Shown: positions 53,620 through 64,000 of the stretch, in pieces
How the letters are laid out: the number at the start of each line of letters is the position of its first letter
Position numbering within the stretch: position 1 is the first letter of the stretch
From: Proales similis
Taxonomy: Eukaryota > Rotifera > Eurotatoria > Ploima > Proalidae
Assembly: GCA_019059635.1 (NCBI GenBank)
Contig: JAGVRJ010000006.1
Coordinates: forward strand, 124,001 to 188,000
Reading direction: 5' to 3'
Length of the DNA: 64,000 nucleotides
Notes under the pieces: generated by a model
What the model was told of the DNA's origin: nothing
What the model saw: only the letters and a program-made list of their open reading frames with translations
The model's database searches: none
Program-made: the position numbers and the translations under genes

Positions 53620-54228
53620 TTCTGTTTCAATTTAAGTCTGGAGTAGGCCAAAAAAAAAAACTTGAACGTTGATCTCTTTCAGCCTCGAGCTTTGTTATCC
53701 AATAAGCCTTTTTCTCAGAAAACAGCTATCAGCTCTTTTAGATAGAAAATTTTTAGACGCCAAATAGCGTCAAGAAAAGATTAGACCTGGGCGGTGTCCT
53801 GGCAGATAAGCAGCTATAATTTTATTCAGCTGCACGTCGTCGTGCAAGTGGAAAAATAAAATACTTGAGAAAAGCGCTCATAATTACGTTTCTAGATTCG
53901 ATCGATAATGATCGAATAACCGGCCTGTAATTTACCAATCTATGTTTGATTTAGAAACTTCTCACTCATAATAACTTGTTTGCTGTTCTAAGTGAATAAA
54001 ACCAAATGAGCAGTTTGTTTGATTAAAATATTGTAATGAAGCGTGAAGGGTGCCGCTATAAGCGAAAAAATACGGTAATTAATGAAAAAAGGCCCAGCCG
54101 GGACTAAATTTTAAATTTTCATTGAGTCTAATCACTTGGGCCCTTATGAGTTTAACCTTTAGGCCTTCATGAGTTTGAAAATTAAAATTTTGATTGTCTC
54201 TATGTTATCTGAATTATACACAAATTGA

Positions 54229-54426
54229 AAAACCTTTATTGGATTTTGAATATCAAGCCTTTCACGCTCTCTCTTTCGAATTCCTCTTTGTCTTGGACGT
54301 GCTCCATGATTTCAACGACGCCAGCTTGCTGAGCTGCTTGTACAACACGGCGGCCTCCTCTCTATTTTATCTGGTTTCCATTATCTCGATCCTCGGATGT
54401 GTTGGCTTGTTTGCTAGTTTATTTGC
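54229..54426 (-). pseudogene. Sulfotransferase remnant, unit 3
   Basis: Same deletion junction as in units 1 and 2. Confidence 0.85.
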
Positions 54427-54864
54427 AAGACTTTTACTTTTACAGAATTTTACAGACTTTAAGACAAATGTGGACCTTTTTCTAGGCTTGTCACCGAATA
54501 TATTCTCAACTAATTCCTTGAAGGTATTATTTCAAACCAGAGGAGTGTACCAAAACCTTCAGGAAACCTCAAGAATTTCGACATAATTGCTTAAGAAAAT
54601 GCAGAGAAAACTGTTATCAATGTTCCTTCAGATGCAAAAGAGTAAAATAAACAGCTGCTGCTTAATATCTTAAATAAACATATGATGACTTGAAGTGCAG
54701 CTTGCAATCAGCTAAAATAAAAACTGCAAATTAGAATTTTTGGAAATTTTGGATTATTTGAATGACTCACACCTAACAGGGAATTAAAGTTTTCTCTGTT
54801 TGAGATTTATTATTTGCATGTTGCTGCTCGAATCCGAAAATGATTGCATGTGCATTCACATGGG

Positions 54865-55424
54865 ATGGCCCTTTTTCAAGGTCAAATTAAACGCATAAAT
54901 ATGCAAGTCAAGCTCTTCCAGATAGAACGAGTCAAAATGGCCACATTTAAGCTCAGACTTTTGAGCAACAATGGTGAAGTCAAAGAATATGACTTCAACA
55001 ACCCAAAAATGACCTATGTCAAGATCCAAGAGCTCTTGGCAGACAGAAATTTTCAAAAGTAAGAATAGCCTTTGATTTTCAAGCCAATTTAATCATAATA
55101 TATAAAAAGCCATGAGGTGGAGACCATCATTGATGGTGGGGCTATACGTTCAAATGAAAGAGATCTCAACAAGCTGACAGCTCTTTTCGCTCAAACAGAA
55201 AACGAGTTTGTCTGCTCGTTCAAGCCATCAGACCAGAAAGTGACAAGTGATCCTCAAGAAAAAGTCTCATTGATGTTTGAGACACGCGTTCATACCAACC
55301 GCATCGGAAAGCTAAGACTCGACGATTATATTTGCGATGCGGTCCAAGAAAGACGTTCCAAGTTTGAGCAGGCTGGACAGTACGCTTCATTCACCAGCAT
55401 CATTCAATCAAGTGGCTTCGGGAA
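54865..55424. repeat. Partial tandem unit 4
   Basis: Identical to the start of units 2 and 3 up to the Walker A codons of the Crinkler gene (…ggcttcgggaa). Beyond this point the array units jump back to a second header copy, while this one continues into the intact NTPase. Confidence 0.9.
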
Positions 55425-57447
55425 GTCTCGCGCTTGTCTCCTTCTTGCCAGACGATATTATGTTGTTTATGTATGCTTGCGAGCGTCAAATTTCACCGGC
55501 TACCCCGAACGCTCTGCGATTGCCGATTCGATTCTCAGCCAACGGAGTTCGGACTTTTTCAGTTTCTTTTTGATGGCCTATGTGGCTGAGGTGGCCAATT
55601 TTATCAGATCGGATCAGGAGGCCGCGGAAGGAGCGGAAACGCCGGGCGAAAGATTTCTCAAGCACAACGACGACGAGACCCAGAAAAGAGTGATGGACAC
55701 CGTCTTAGTGCTTCTCAGGCGTGAATCTTCAGACAGAGGCACTTTACCCGGCTACTTGAATGAGGTCAAGGCCAAATGGCGTGAGACGGGCAAGCCGAAA
55801 GTTGTGTTTGTCTTCGATGAGGCTCGAACTCTTCTACCTGAATCGGGAAAGCTGCACAATGCCGACAGCCAGTTCGCCATGTTGCGTCGCCAAGTAGGCG
55901 ATCTCTCTGACATCGTGTTCTTTTGCCTTGTGGTGGACACCATATCGAGGATTTCCAACTTTTTGCCCAAGAAAACGTATGATCCGTCGACGCGAGTGCG
56001 CGATGGACAGGACTTGCCTTCGCCGATCTACCTTTTGCCCACATTCGACGTGTTTGCTCCAGAGTCGGTAACAAGTCTGGACGAGGCGTGCTCCCTGACT
56101 GTGAAATGCGGCTATGGCCGACCGCTGTGGGGTGCAATGATGCGAACGACCGGTGATGTTAGAAGCATAGCCGGTTTTGCAGCCATGAAGCTTCTGGGCG
56201 GCAAATCTTCAATCAAGTTCAGTGGGCTTAATGAAACGGACATTCTCGCCGTGCTCGCCTGCAGAGTTGGTCTCAAGATAAACACCTTCTCCAAAGCGGC
56301 GTCCGAGTTGGTCGCCTCCAACATGGCCACCTGTACATATATTGACCCGAGCAAGGACTTGATTCGAATCAGCTACCCGTCCGAGCCCATTCTCGCAGAA
56401 GGCTCTTTTGCGGTGATGCTTGCATCAAAAAAGAACTTGGGCGACATGCTGCGAACGCTCTACAATCTGACCATACGCTCAGTAGTCAATGAGCAAGGCG
56501 CTAAAGGAGAGCTGGTTGCCAAACTGGCGCTGATAATTGCTTTTGACCAGGCTTGTCAATACGAAGATATGCGAGGAGGTCTAGGGCCTGTGCCGCTTTC
56601 AACTTTTTTTCGCGCCCTGTTCAGGAGAGACGATCTGATTGCGAAAGACGAAGGACTGGCCTCCTTGTCCGAGTGCCACGTCTACTTCACTCATTTCGCC
56701 GAGTTCGATGACAGACCGAGTAAGCAAGTACTGAGACAGGCCTTGGAGAGAGGATGCGCCATCAGCATGAGACAGAACTGGCCCCTAGTCGACCTCATTG
56801 TCCCGATCTGCTTCAGCTTGGAAAGCTTTGACAGGCTCAGCTGCTTGCTGGTGCAGGTCAAGAACGAGTCGGCCAAGTTTCACGTCTCTCTCAGGGAGCT
56901 CTTTCACGATCTCAACCCAGTCATGTGCCGATTTAGCGATTTCGATCCAAACTTGCCGTTCGTCTCGCTTGTTCTGGACCTGTTCGACGACGGTCAGGCC
57001 GAGATTAGAGCCGGCGCCGATTGCTGGCAACACCTTGCACAGACACAGCGCCATTCCAAAGAGGCCAAGATCGAACTCGACTGTCTAGACGATCAAGAGG
57101 AAGCGTCCATTGACCTGGCCGCCGTTTGCGAGCTGCTGCACAGCGCCAAGAGCGCCGAAAAGTTTAAGCGGGAGAACGCGCAGGCCTACCACATGTGCTT
57201 GAGATGGACCAAAAAGCGGCAGCTGGCCATTCGTTCTACCGGAATAGTAGGCACCCTGCTGACCGACCCCGAGCTCGGCGATGTAGCGCAGGTGCTTGCC
57301 AAAATTGCAAAGAGCGATCGGATCGATCCTTCCCTCCTACTGATGGATCCGAATTCGAGCGAGGTGAAGGCCTATGCGCCCATCAAGTTTGGCCCGTTTC
57401 CCAGCAGGCAGAAAAAAGTAAGTTGGCCAGTTTTGAAGACCACATAG
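54901..57447 (+). CDS. Intact Crinkler-type (CR) effector: header, P-loop NTPase and PD-(D/E)xK nuclease
   Basis: Exon 1 54901-55058 (alternative ATG 54937, directly before the header), 51-bp intron, exon 2 from 55110. The header (ATFKLRLLSNNGEVKEYDF) is ubiquitin-like. Exon 2 gives EVETIIDGG, CSFKPSDQKVT, then the NTPase: Walker A QSSGFGKS (55405-55428), the family-typical YVCLRASNFTGYPERS, and Walker B VVFVFDEA (about 55801-55824). The C-terminal part contains VDLIVPICF...CLLVQVKN (Asp at 56791, Lys at 56860), the D...Q-x-K signature of the restriction-like nuclease of CR effectors. In oomycetes and fungi such proteins enter host nuclei or act in conflict; in animals their role is unknown. 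The frame ends at 57447, or by a donor at 57418 (AAA|GTAAGT) at a stop near 57494. AATAAA at 57535-57540. No signal peptide. Confidence 0.82.
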
Positions 57448-57534
57448 AATTTTCCGTGAACCACGGTGTTTCATCAGATGTTGACCGAGATCTGAACCCG
57501 AGTCCCCTCAAGTTAAGGACCAACCACGACAGAG

Positions 57535-57540
57535 AATAAA
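57535..57540 (+). terminator. Polyadenylation signal of the Crinkler gene
   Basis: AATAAA, 88 nt after the longer-frame stop. Confidence 0.65.
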
Positions 57541-57896
57541 CCTATTCGAATTTTCCTATTTCTTTCTTGAAAAGTCGAAAAAGGCGCTTTTTTCAAACTC
57601 AACCCGCTTCTAATGCAACAAACAGCCCTCGAAAGGAGATTTAAATAAAAGGAAACAACTTCCAGCGCCCATAATCATTTTTGAATTGATGTTTCTCAAA
57701 CTCTCAATATATCTGCAAATTTGTAAATCGGTGTTGAATTTCAAACATCCTGAGACTTACTCATTTCATGTAGAAGAGCTATTCCCAGAAAATATGGATA
57801 GAAACATGAACTAGAATTTCTTGCTTATTTCTTGGAAAACTAAAAACAGGCAAAACAACTAAAACGTTCAAGGTTAACTGGGCACGGCCAAAACGT
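57541..57896. other. Convergent spacer between the Crinkler and dynein genes
   Basis: A/T-rich, no gene seen. No AATAAA is visible on the dynein strand; an ATTAAA overlaps the dynein stop codon region (57894-57899, reverse). Confidence 0.45.
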
Positions 57897-60800
57897 TTAA
57901 TTAAGATTTGAGGCTAAAATAGCAATGCCGCGCATGTAGAAAAGATGCTCCTCCTGCTCTGATTGAAGCTCAACTCGGAACAAAAGCTCAGATCTGCTCG
58001 GATTCAAGTAGACCGGAAGACTGAGTTTGTTGGCTACTGCTGCCGTCGGTCGAGTTGGGTCTGATCTTGTCCATCGAATAACAGTGAGATGAAGATCGTT
58101 GATTACATCGCTGGAGAGTTTCAGAACTCGGCCTTGGCAAGAAGCTCCCTGCAGTTTGAGGCCATAGATTGAGAAGCTGCAGTCGTCTATTTGCGCATCT
58201 GACTCGTTTTCGTACACGTCTATTTGCATGGCGAGCTCCTCGAGCGACCAAGAGTTCTTTTGCGCCACATACTGACGAGTGGCCGTGATAAACGCTTCGG
58301 GAGTGAACAGGCCGCCCAGCCAGACGGGGAACTTTCGCAAAGAGAGCAAGCCATCGGCCTGGAATCTAGCCGAAAGATTGGCCAACTGTTTGATTCTCTG
58401 GGCGAAATCGACAATCCAGTTCTGGAGGATAAGACCTTTGGGCACTGTGTATCGACTCCACGACGACGGAACATCGCCTTTGACCAAGTCGCCAAGCAGA
58501 TGACGATGGTGGTTGGTCTGCTTCTTGACGCCCTCGCAAATGGCGCTCACATCCTCGAGATCATGGAGCACGTCGGTCAGGAGCGATATGCCGTTGTTGA
58601 TCTCTCGCTCGTAGAAACGGAACAGCGGGTCCTTGATATTCTCTTGTGTTCGTTTGATCGCACCCAGATGCTTGGGCAGAACGCTCTTCCAGTCGGCGAC
58701 GCTTGTTGCCAGCTGCTTTATCCAGTTGGGCTTGCTGGTGTCAACCTTGCTCTTCTGCTCCTCCTGCTCTTGGTAGGCGAACTCGTCGTCCTCGTCGAGC
58801 AGAGACAATTTCAGCATTTTTGCCACTATGCGGTTGCAGTTGAGCGCCAGCAACACTTTCTCGGCGCTGTTGGGCAAGCCCAGCCATGAAGGGGTCTGCG
58901 AGTGCTTGAGGTTCTTGAGCCAGTCGAGGAACTGCTCTTTCCTGGTGGCGTCTGGAATGGCCAGCTGCACCTGCTCGTCAGAGACGAGCCTGAATTCTGA
59001 CTCGAAGCTCTGCTCGTTAAACAGCTGCGCCAGGAAGGTGTCTAGCAGCCGCTGGTCGTACACGTTGTCTATTTTGCCGCCATAGACGCACTTTGACAAG
59101 AGAGTGTAGATGGCCGCAAACGGAAGCTTGCTGGGCGGCAAGTTGGCTCGGCCCATGGCGACCGAGTCAATCCAAGAGTCGATGGTGTCAAGTCCGCATT
59201 TGAAGTCGGCCTCGTTGAACTCGTAGAGCTTGGACCAGCCGAGCGGCACATATCTCAATCGCTCCTGCAGTGTGGCGTGAAGCCAGCAGAGACAAAAGTA
59301 AAGACGCGACCGCTCTGCAGGCGCCTTGTTCATGCGGGCCACTGGTATCGAGCCGACGGTTCGTGAAAGGTTCGCCTTGAGACCGGGCGGAGGCTCGAAG
59401 ACCAGTGCGCGGCCGAGCCGGAGCAAGTTGCTCGGTATCTTGGGCGTGATCTCCATCGAGAGGAAAAGTCTGAACGACGCCTGCGCCTGAATGCTGTGGA
59501 TCTTCTTTTCGAGCTGCAAGAGCCACTGGGGCACGAGATGAACGTTTTTGAGCAGAACCCATTTGCCGGTCTTGGCTGAGTTGGTGATCGCCTTTTCGGC
59601 CTGGGTGAAGCCTTCAGCAGATCCGATCGCGATTGAAACCAGACTCTTGCCCAGCTCGGCTGCCAGGTCCTCAACGTAGCCCGAAGCGTCAAATCCGCTC
59701 ACAGAGCACATGAGCAGCGGCGTGTCGCACGTGACCTCTTGCTCGACAATATTGGCCAAGTCGAGCATCTTCTCCGACTGTTCTAGCAGCTCGTCTCCGA
59801 ACACGAGGTTGACAAATCGCTGCGCGATCGACACGAACCTGTCAGGCCTGAACGCCTTGACCAGCAGAACACGTCGCATCTCGGCGTTCATGTCATCGGC
59901 GCCCGCCAGAACTGTAGGAACGTTCAACTCGGCGCTGCCCGATTCAAGCCATTCCACGAACTGGTCGCCATTGTCGACAATTAGCTGACGAATGTTCCTC
60001 AATAGCGGCGTCTTCTCCAAATGAATGAGCGCCTCTTTTTGGGCGGTGCTGAGGCAAACGCCGAGTCGCTGACTCAGTCCCGAGTCGAGTGTGTCCGCGT
60101 CGACCAGAGTGGCCGCGTAGGAGCTTGTCAGCGACTGATAGAACGGCTCAAGCATGGGCAAATCGCCGCCAAAGTACTTGAGGTAAATTTTGGCAAACAA
60201 GAGCGCGAGCACAATTCGGTCTTGGTTGAGCATTCCGCGCGCCAAGCGACTGTAGGCCAAATAGAACAAGTCGCCGCCGATTATCTTCAGACGCTTGTCG
60301 TGCTCCTTCACCCCGCTCAGGTTGGAGTTGTTGGCCAGCACGGTGTGAAATATCTGCAGGAAATAGCGCAGCGAGTACTGGTACAGAGTGTGCACTTGGT
60401 GCAGCATGTCCATGGTGAAGTAAATGCTCGAGCAGGCGTGCGAGACCGACAAATACTGGCTGGTGACCGCCTCGACCTCTCTCATGATCTGGTCGGTCTC
60501 GGCCACTTTGGCGCTGATCTCGGCCGCCTCGCGTTTCAAATTCTCCAGTCGACTGATCACCGTGTCGTCGTTCAGTATTTTGCCTTTCGACTCGTTCAGC
60601 GAACGCAACAGGTCCTTTTCGAGGTGTCGAAGTCGCTGCTGGAACTCGCCCTGCATCTTGAGCAGATCGAGCCGCTTCTCTTCCACGTCCGGACGCTCGC
60701 TTTTGAGCACCTGATGCAGACACTGAGACTGCAGACTCGACCGGGTGATGGTAAAGTTGACAAACGTCACACGAGAGCAAATGTCGGGCGGGAACTCGAC

Positions 60801-63800
60801 GCTCGGATCTCGAGTGCTCAAGAACATTGTGAACATGGGCGAAAAGTCAATGTCCTGGTCGCCCAGAGTGATGAGCACACGGCCACCGGTGCGTCTTATT
60901 TCCCTGTTGAGGACAGGATTGAGGATGGGATCGTAGTTCTCCACGTCCTGAATGAGAATCGGATTGCCGAAGCGCAGCGCGCTCTCCAAATTCTTTCTGA
61001 ACGAAGTGTCCAAGAAACTCGTGCACGTGATCTTCCTCTCCTTGTACATGCTCATGATGAACTGAGTGGCCTGGCCGGACGGGTCGATGATGAGCGGATA
61101 TCGGTTGAACTGCTTGAGCATTATGGCGTTCTCAATGCACAGATCGTCGGTGGGCAGCGAGTGGCCGTGCCAGGTCATGCGCTCGTCGGCGTTGCTGAGA
61201 TACTCGATGCGAGAGATGTCGTCGCGGTAGGAGATGTTCGCAGCGTGCAAGTACGCAATCCACTTGTTGAAGAGGCCGTTCCTCATCGCCTGGTCGTAGT
61301 AGCCAGCGTAGGCGAGGAACGCCGAGTTGACCAGAGTGTCGCCGACGATGGTCGACATCTGCGCCTGAAACGACTCAGAGCTCGACTCCCACCGCGCCTG
61401 CTCGCTGGACAGACTGCTGAGCAGAGCGACTGAGCGCGAGACGCGCGTCTCCACCGAGTCCAGATCGGCCTTTATCCTCTGCGCTTGGCTGACCAGCTCG
61501 GCGTACTCTTGCTTGTACTTTGAAATGGAGCGCTCGAGCTGCACAATGACGCTGTCCAGCTCGCGAGCCTTCTGCTCGTTCTCCTTGGCTTGGAGCTCGA
61601 TCGACTTGAGCTCGTCTCTCAGCGGCTCCACTTTGTGCAGCATCTCGGCGTACTGAATCTGCGCCGTGGCCCACTTGACCAGCGGACCGCACGCTTGACT
61701 CGCGTTGTTTATCTTGGCAAAGTCGTAGTCCGGATTGTTGAGGAACTTTGACTTCATCTTCTCTTTGATGCTGGGCGATATGTTGTCGGTCTGGAAGTTG
61801 ATTATCGTGTTTATGAAGTTGTCCTTTACGATGATGCCACGAATGACCTTCCAGTCGCTTGTCTCTTGATTGAGAATCAGACAGATTGACTCGAGTCCGA
61901 GTTTGACCGCGGCCGGCGGGTTGACCATGGCGCGCAGCTCGACCAAATGCTGCTTCTTGATCGACTTGACCGCGTTCTGCGCCTCGGCGACGGCCGGCTC
62001 CACTTGGCTCAAGTCTTCCATCACCACCGACTTCTTCTTGGCTATTTGCTCAAGCTGCTGCTGAAGCGTTTGCTGCAGCTCCTGCGAGGCGACCTTCTTC
62101 TTCTCGGCCTCCTGCTGATCGTTCATCATCTGCTTGAGCTTCTGATTAGCCTCCTCGTTCTTGGTCTCGAGCTCGTTGCGCTTCACCGCCAAGCTCTTCT
62201 GAAGCTCTTCGACCTGCTCGACCGTTTCCTTGATCTTGTTGAGGCCAATGTTCAAATGCACTTGCTGGTCCTCGAGCTCTGACCTCTTCTGGTTGTACAA
62301 TTTCACAAACTGATTTATAAAGTCGAGATAGTGGCGCGGCGTGATGGCAGTTGTCAGCGTGCCCTTCTTCTGCAGGCGCTGATTGGCCTCGTGCAACGAG
62401 TTGTGGATTTGCACGAAGGTGTTGACCACCGCCTCGCGATGCGACACTACAGTGGGCTGCTCGCCGCCGCCGCCGTAGGACTGAAACTGCTCACTGGGCG
62501 GCGAGTAGTCGCCTCGCTCAAGGTCGACCTTGACGGTGAACTCGCGGCCCACCTGGTAGTAGGCGTGATTGCTCCAGTCGCCGAACCAGTTGAGCACACA
62601 GCGATTGAACAAGGCCGGCGAGGTGGAGGCGCGGCTCTTTAGGCCGTCCTGGCTCGGGTTCATGGTGAACACGACGTGCAGGTTGCGCATCACCTCGTTG
62701 GTGAACCACTTGTAGAGCTCGTCGGCCGAGTCGAGCATGAGGCCGTCGCGGGCCGCGCCCTCCTTGCACTGGGTCATGAGCGCCGCGTACTCGTCGCCCT
62801 CGAACAGGCCGGGCACTTCGCCGTTGGCCAGCAGCGTGTTCATGCGCTCTAGGAAGCCCGAGTCGAGCACATTGGACTCGTCCAGAATGAACACAATCTT
62901 CTCGCCTTTGGTGCCTGCCCGTCGCAGCACATTGCGCAGGTCGTTGTCAAAGTCGTCGCTCGAGTAGTTGTTGTGCACTTTGATCTGGAACACAGAGAGG
63001 CCGTTTATCCAGGCGACGAATCGAGACAGAGTGGTCTTGCCCGCGCCCGACACTCCGATCAGCAGCAGATGACCTTGCGGCTGCCTGAATATGCGGTCGA
63101 TGCGCAGGACGTGGTCGAGCACCTCGTTAAAGAGCACGAGCTGGACGTCGAGCTCCTCTTCGTAGAACACTTTGAGTCGAGCTTTGACGTACTCACGCAG
63201 CTCCTCCTGATCCACCGGCAAATAGTCCTTCCGCAGCCAGTTCGAGTAGAGGATCGGTCTGGCCAGCGCCTTCTCATGGTCCACGTTGGCAAAGTGCTTG
63301 CGCGCCGTCTCGTTTATGTTCTCGTCTGTCCAGTCGCGTTCGGCCCGAGTGACCAGACGGTCTTGGAACAGACGCAGAGCTTCGTGCACATACAAGCGAA
63401 CGAGGCCTTCGGGCGCGAGCGAGTCGAGCGGCCTAATCGCCTCCCAGATGCCGCGCACCCAGCGGGTCATCTCTCTCGGCGAGTAGATATAGTGCGGCTG
63501 CTCATCGACCGTGAACCTCTCCTGTGACATGAGATAGAACTCGACCATGGCGTTGGTGAGCGGCTCGGCGTAGGCGCGCAGCGACGGAATTATTCGCAGC
63601 ATGGCTCGGTTGAACGTGCCGTAGATCTGCTTGAGCGACAACTCGCCCGGATAGTCGACGTAGACGAGAGGCACGTGACGAAGGAATCGATGAGACAAGG
63701 GCTTGCGGCCCGGGTCTGTGGGCGGATTGCAGGCGCCGACGAACTGAATGCGTTCAAGTTTGACCCAGGCCTGGTCGCTGGCGCGGTAGAAGCCGCCGTG

Positions 63801-64000
63801 CTCGATGCACTGGCGAATGAACGAGATTACTCGCTGCGTGCCGTACTTGTCCTCGTCGGGCAGGTTGATCTCGTCGCAGAATATGACGAGCCACTTGCCG
63901 AGGGCGGCGGGCGCGAGCACAACTCCGTTCGGTGTGCGTCTGTACTCGCAGTAGTGGTCGAATGTCTTGAGCATGAGCTCGGGACTGGTGGCGCTCGAAA
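57897..64000 (-). CDS. DYNC1H1: Cytoplasmic dynein 1 heavy chain, C-terminal part (runs off the window)
   Basis: About 2,034 codons, open from the window edge to TAA at 57897, with no intron in 6.1 kb. It begins in AAA3 ([20 protein letters not shown], Walker B FCDEINLP), then [22 protein letters not shown]4 has an intact P-loop ([13 protein letters not shown], about 63025-63060). The antiparallel stalk coiled coil and the microtubule-binding domain cover about 62270-61400, and AAA5, AAA6 and the C-terminal domain follow. Identity is set by near-complete agreement with DYNC1H1 around AAA3 ([37 protein letters not shown]), not with axonemal chains. It is the force-producing ATPase for minus-end microtubule transport. 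The N-terminal tail, AAA1 and AAA2 lie beyond the window. Confidence 0.97.
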   Translation of the reverse strand, partial: SSATSPELMLKTFDHYCEYRRTPNGVVLAPAALGKWLVIFCDEINLPDEDKYGTQRVISFIRQCIEHGGFYRASDQAWVKLERIQFVGACNPPTDPGRKPLSHRFLRHVPLVYVDYPGELSLKQIYGTFNRAMLRIIPSLRAYAEPLTNAMVEFYLMSQERFTVDEQPHYIYSPREMTRWVRGIWEAIRPLDSLAPEGLVRLYVHEALRLFQDRLVTRAERDWTDENINETARKHFANVDHEKALARPILYSNWLRKDYLPVDQEELREYVKARLKVFYEEELDVQLVLFNEVLDHVLRIDRIFRQPQGHLLLIGVSGAGKTTLSRFVAWINGLSVFQIKVHNNYSSDDFDNDLRNVLRRAGTKGEKIVFILDESNVLDSGFLERMNTLLANGEVPGLFEGDEYAALMTQCKEGAARDGLMLDSADELYKWFTNEVMRNLHVVFTMNPSQDGLKSRASTSPALFNRCVLNWFGDWSNHAYYQVGREFTVKVDLERGDYSPPSEQFQSYGGGGEQPTVVSHREAVVNTFVQIHNSLHEANQRLQKKGTLTTAITPRHYLDFINQFVKLYNQKRSELEDQQVHLNIGLNKIKETVEQVEELQKSLAVKRNELETKNEEANQKLKQMMNDQQEAEKKKVASQELQQTLQQQLEQIAKKKSVVMEDLSQVEPAVAEAQNAVKSIKKQHLVELRAMVNPPAAVKLGLESICLILNQETSDWKVIRGIIVKDNFINTIINFQTDNISPSIKEKMKSKFLNNPDYDFAKINNASQACGPLVKWATAQIQYAEMLHKVEPLRDELKSIELQAKENEQKARELDSVIVQLERSISKYKQEYAELVSQAQRIKADLDSVETRVSRSVALLSSLSSEQARWESSSESFQAQMSTIVGDTLVNSAFLAYAGYYDQAMRNGLFNKWIAYLHAANISYRDDISRIEYLSNADERMTWHGHSLPTDDLCIENAIMLKQFNRYPLIIDPSGQATQFIMSMYKERKITCTSFLDTSFRKNLESALRFGNPILIQDVENYDPILNPVLNREIRRTGGRVLITLGDQDIDFSPMFTMFLSTRDPSVEFPPDICSRVTFVNFTITRSSLQSQCLHQVLKSERPDVEEKRLDLLKMQGEFQQRLRHLEKDLLRSLNESKGKILNDDTVISRLENLKREAAEISAKVAETDQIMREVEAVTSQYLSVSHACSSIYFTMDMLHQVHTLYQYSLRYFLQIFHTVLANNSNLSGVKEHDKRLKIIGGDLFYLAYSRLARGMLNQDRIVLALLFAKIYLKYFGGDLPMLEPFYQSLTSSYAATLVDADTLDSGLSQRLGVCLSTAQKEALIHLEKTPLLRNIRQLIVDNGDQFVEWLESGSAELNVPTVLAGADDMNAEMRRVLLVKAFRPDRFVSIAQRFVNLVFGDELLEQSEKMLDLANIVEQEVTCDTPLLMCSVSGFDASGYVEDLAAELGKSLVSIAIGSAEGFTQAEKAITNSAKTGKWVLLKNVHLVPQWLLQLEKKIHSIQAQASFRLFLSMEITPKIPSNLLRLGRALVFEPPPGLKANLSRTVGSIPVARMNKAPAERSRLYFCLCWLHATLQERLRYVPLGWSKLYEFNEADFKCGLDTIDSWIDSVAMGRANLPPSKLPFAAIYTLLSKCVYGGKIDNVYDQRLLDTFLAQLFNEQSFESEFRLVSDEQVQLAIPDATRKEQFLDWLKNLKHSQTPSWLGLPNSAEKVLLALNCNRIVAKMLKLSLLDEDDEFAYQEQEEQKSKVDTSKPNWIKQLATSVADWKSVLPKHLGAIKRTQENIKDPLFRFYEREINNGISLLTDVLHDLEDVSAICEGVKKQTNHHRHLLGDLVKGDVPSSWSRYTVPKGLILQNWIVDFAQRIKQLANLSARFQADGLLSLRKFPVWLGGLFTPEAFITATRQYVAQKNSWSLEELAMQIDVYENESDAQIDDCSFSIYGLKLQGASCQGRVLKLSSDVINDLHLTVIRWTRSDPTRPTAAVANKLSLPVYLNPSRSELLFRVELQSEQEEHLFYMRGIAILASNLN

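Larger units (their letters stand above)
48602..54864. repeat. Tandem unit 3 (6,263 bp)
   Basis: Head-to-tail copy of unit 2. It is one base shorter because the A-run after the helicase start region (at 53,650) has 11 instead of 12 A. Confidence 0.92.

Noticed and set aside
36073-54864. Repeat array considered as CRISPR or satellite
   Set aside because: Units are 6.26 kb with coding genes; no short repeat-spacer pattern.
60021-61433. Long plus-strand frame of 470 codons
   Set aside because: Antisense shadow of the dynein heavy chain.
57897-64000. Axonemal dynein heavy chain
   Set aside because: The AAA3 region agrees with cytoplasmic dynein 1 heavy chain, not axonemal chains.
1-64000. tRNA or rRNA genes
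   Set aside because: Scanned for B-box-like GGTTCRANNC in a tRNA context and for rRNA blocks; none convincing.

Overview
The window comes from a compact animal nuclear genome. Introns are GT-AG and mostly about 50-65 bp, 3'UTRs are very short with AATAAA signals, and the gene set is animal: cytoplasmic dynein heavy and light intermediate chains, an Otx-like K50 homeobox, LSM10, TFDP, mL51, SFT2, cytosolic AsnRS, cytochrome b561, an SLC35F3/F4-like carrier and a cytosolic sulfotransferase. I cannot place the phylum from the sequence alone.

Layout. 0-6.5 kb (+): cytochrome b561, a long empty stretch, the SLC35F-like carrier, and a secreted LamG-fold protein with its own TATA box. 6.7-20.7 kb: a lineage-specific family of intronless 7TM receptors on the minus strand. 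Two copies are intact (6777-9164 and 17668-20025), one is heavily deleted, one is a fragment, and there are repeated 5' flanks carrying one conserved core-promoter motif. Between the receptor copies lies a tight housekeeping cluster: mL51, SFT2, TFDP and LSM10 on the minus strand and a matrin-type zinc-finger gene on the plus strand. A decayed LamG paralogue closes the block at 21-22 kb. 22.2-33.8 kb is ordinary genic DNA: AsnRS (11 exons), dynein light intermediate chain (7 exons), Otx-like homeobox with a 2.2-kb upstream spacer, a beta-rich protein with faint resemblance to aerolysin-type proteins, a 115-residue unknown, and the sulfotransferase.

34-57.5 kb is the accessory region. It opens with a KRBA2-like (Gypsy/Ginger-type) integrase pseudogene interrupted by a LINE 3' end, then a scrambled mosaic, then three head-to-tail units of about 6,264 bp plus a partial fourth. 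Each unit carries, on the minus strand, a 1,062-codon intronless ZNFX1-like helicase/NFX1-zinc-finger gene. On the plus strand it carries a broken Crinkler (CR) effector gene cut inside its Walker A motif. It also holds an internally deleted Copia element with a 5-bp target duplication and a microhomology-deleted remnant of the neighbouring sulfotransferase. The partial fourth unit reads into an intact two-exon CR effector gene with a ubiquitin-like header, a P-loop NTPase and a PD-(D/E)xK-like nuclease signature. The helicases have lost the Walker A lysine (Gln413) and end in a polybasic CaaX box. Together these suggest membrane-tethered, ATPase-defective RNA-binding proteins amplified beside a nuclease effector. 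This is the best candidate for an undescribed system here.

57.9-64 kb: the C-terminal 2,000-odd codons of cytoplasmic dynein 1 heavy chain (minus strand), running off the window edge.
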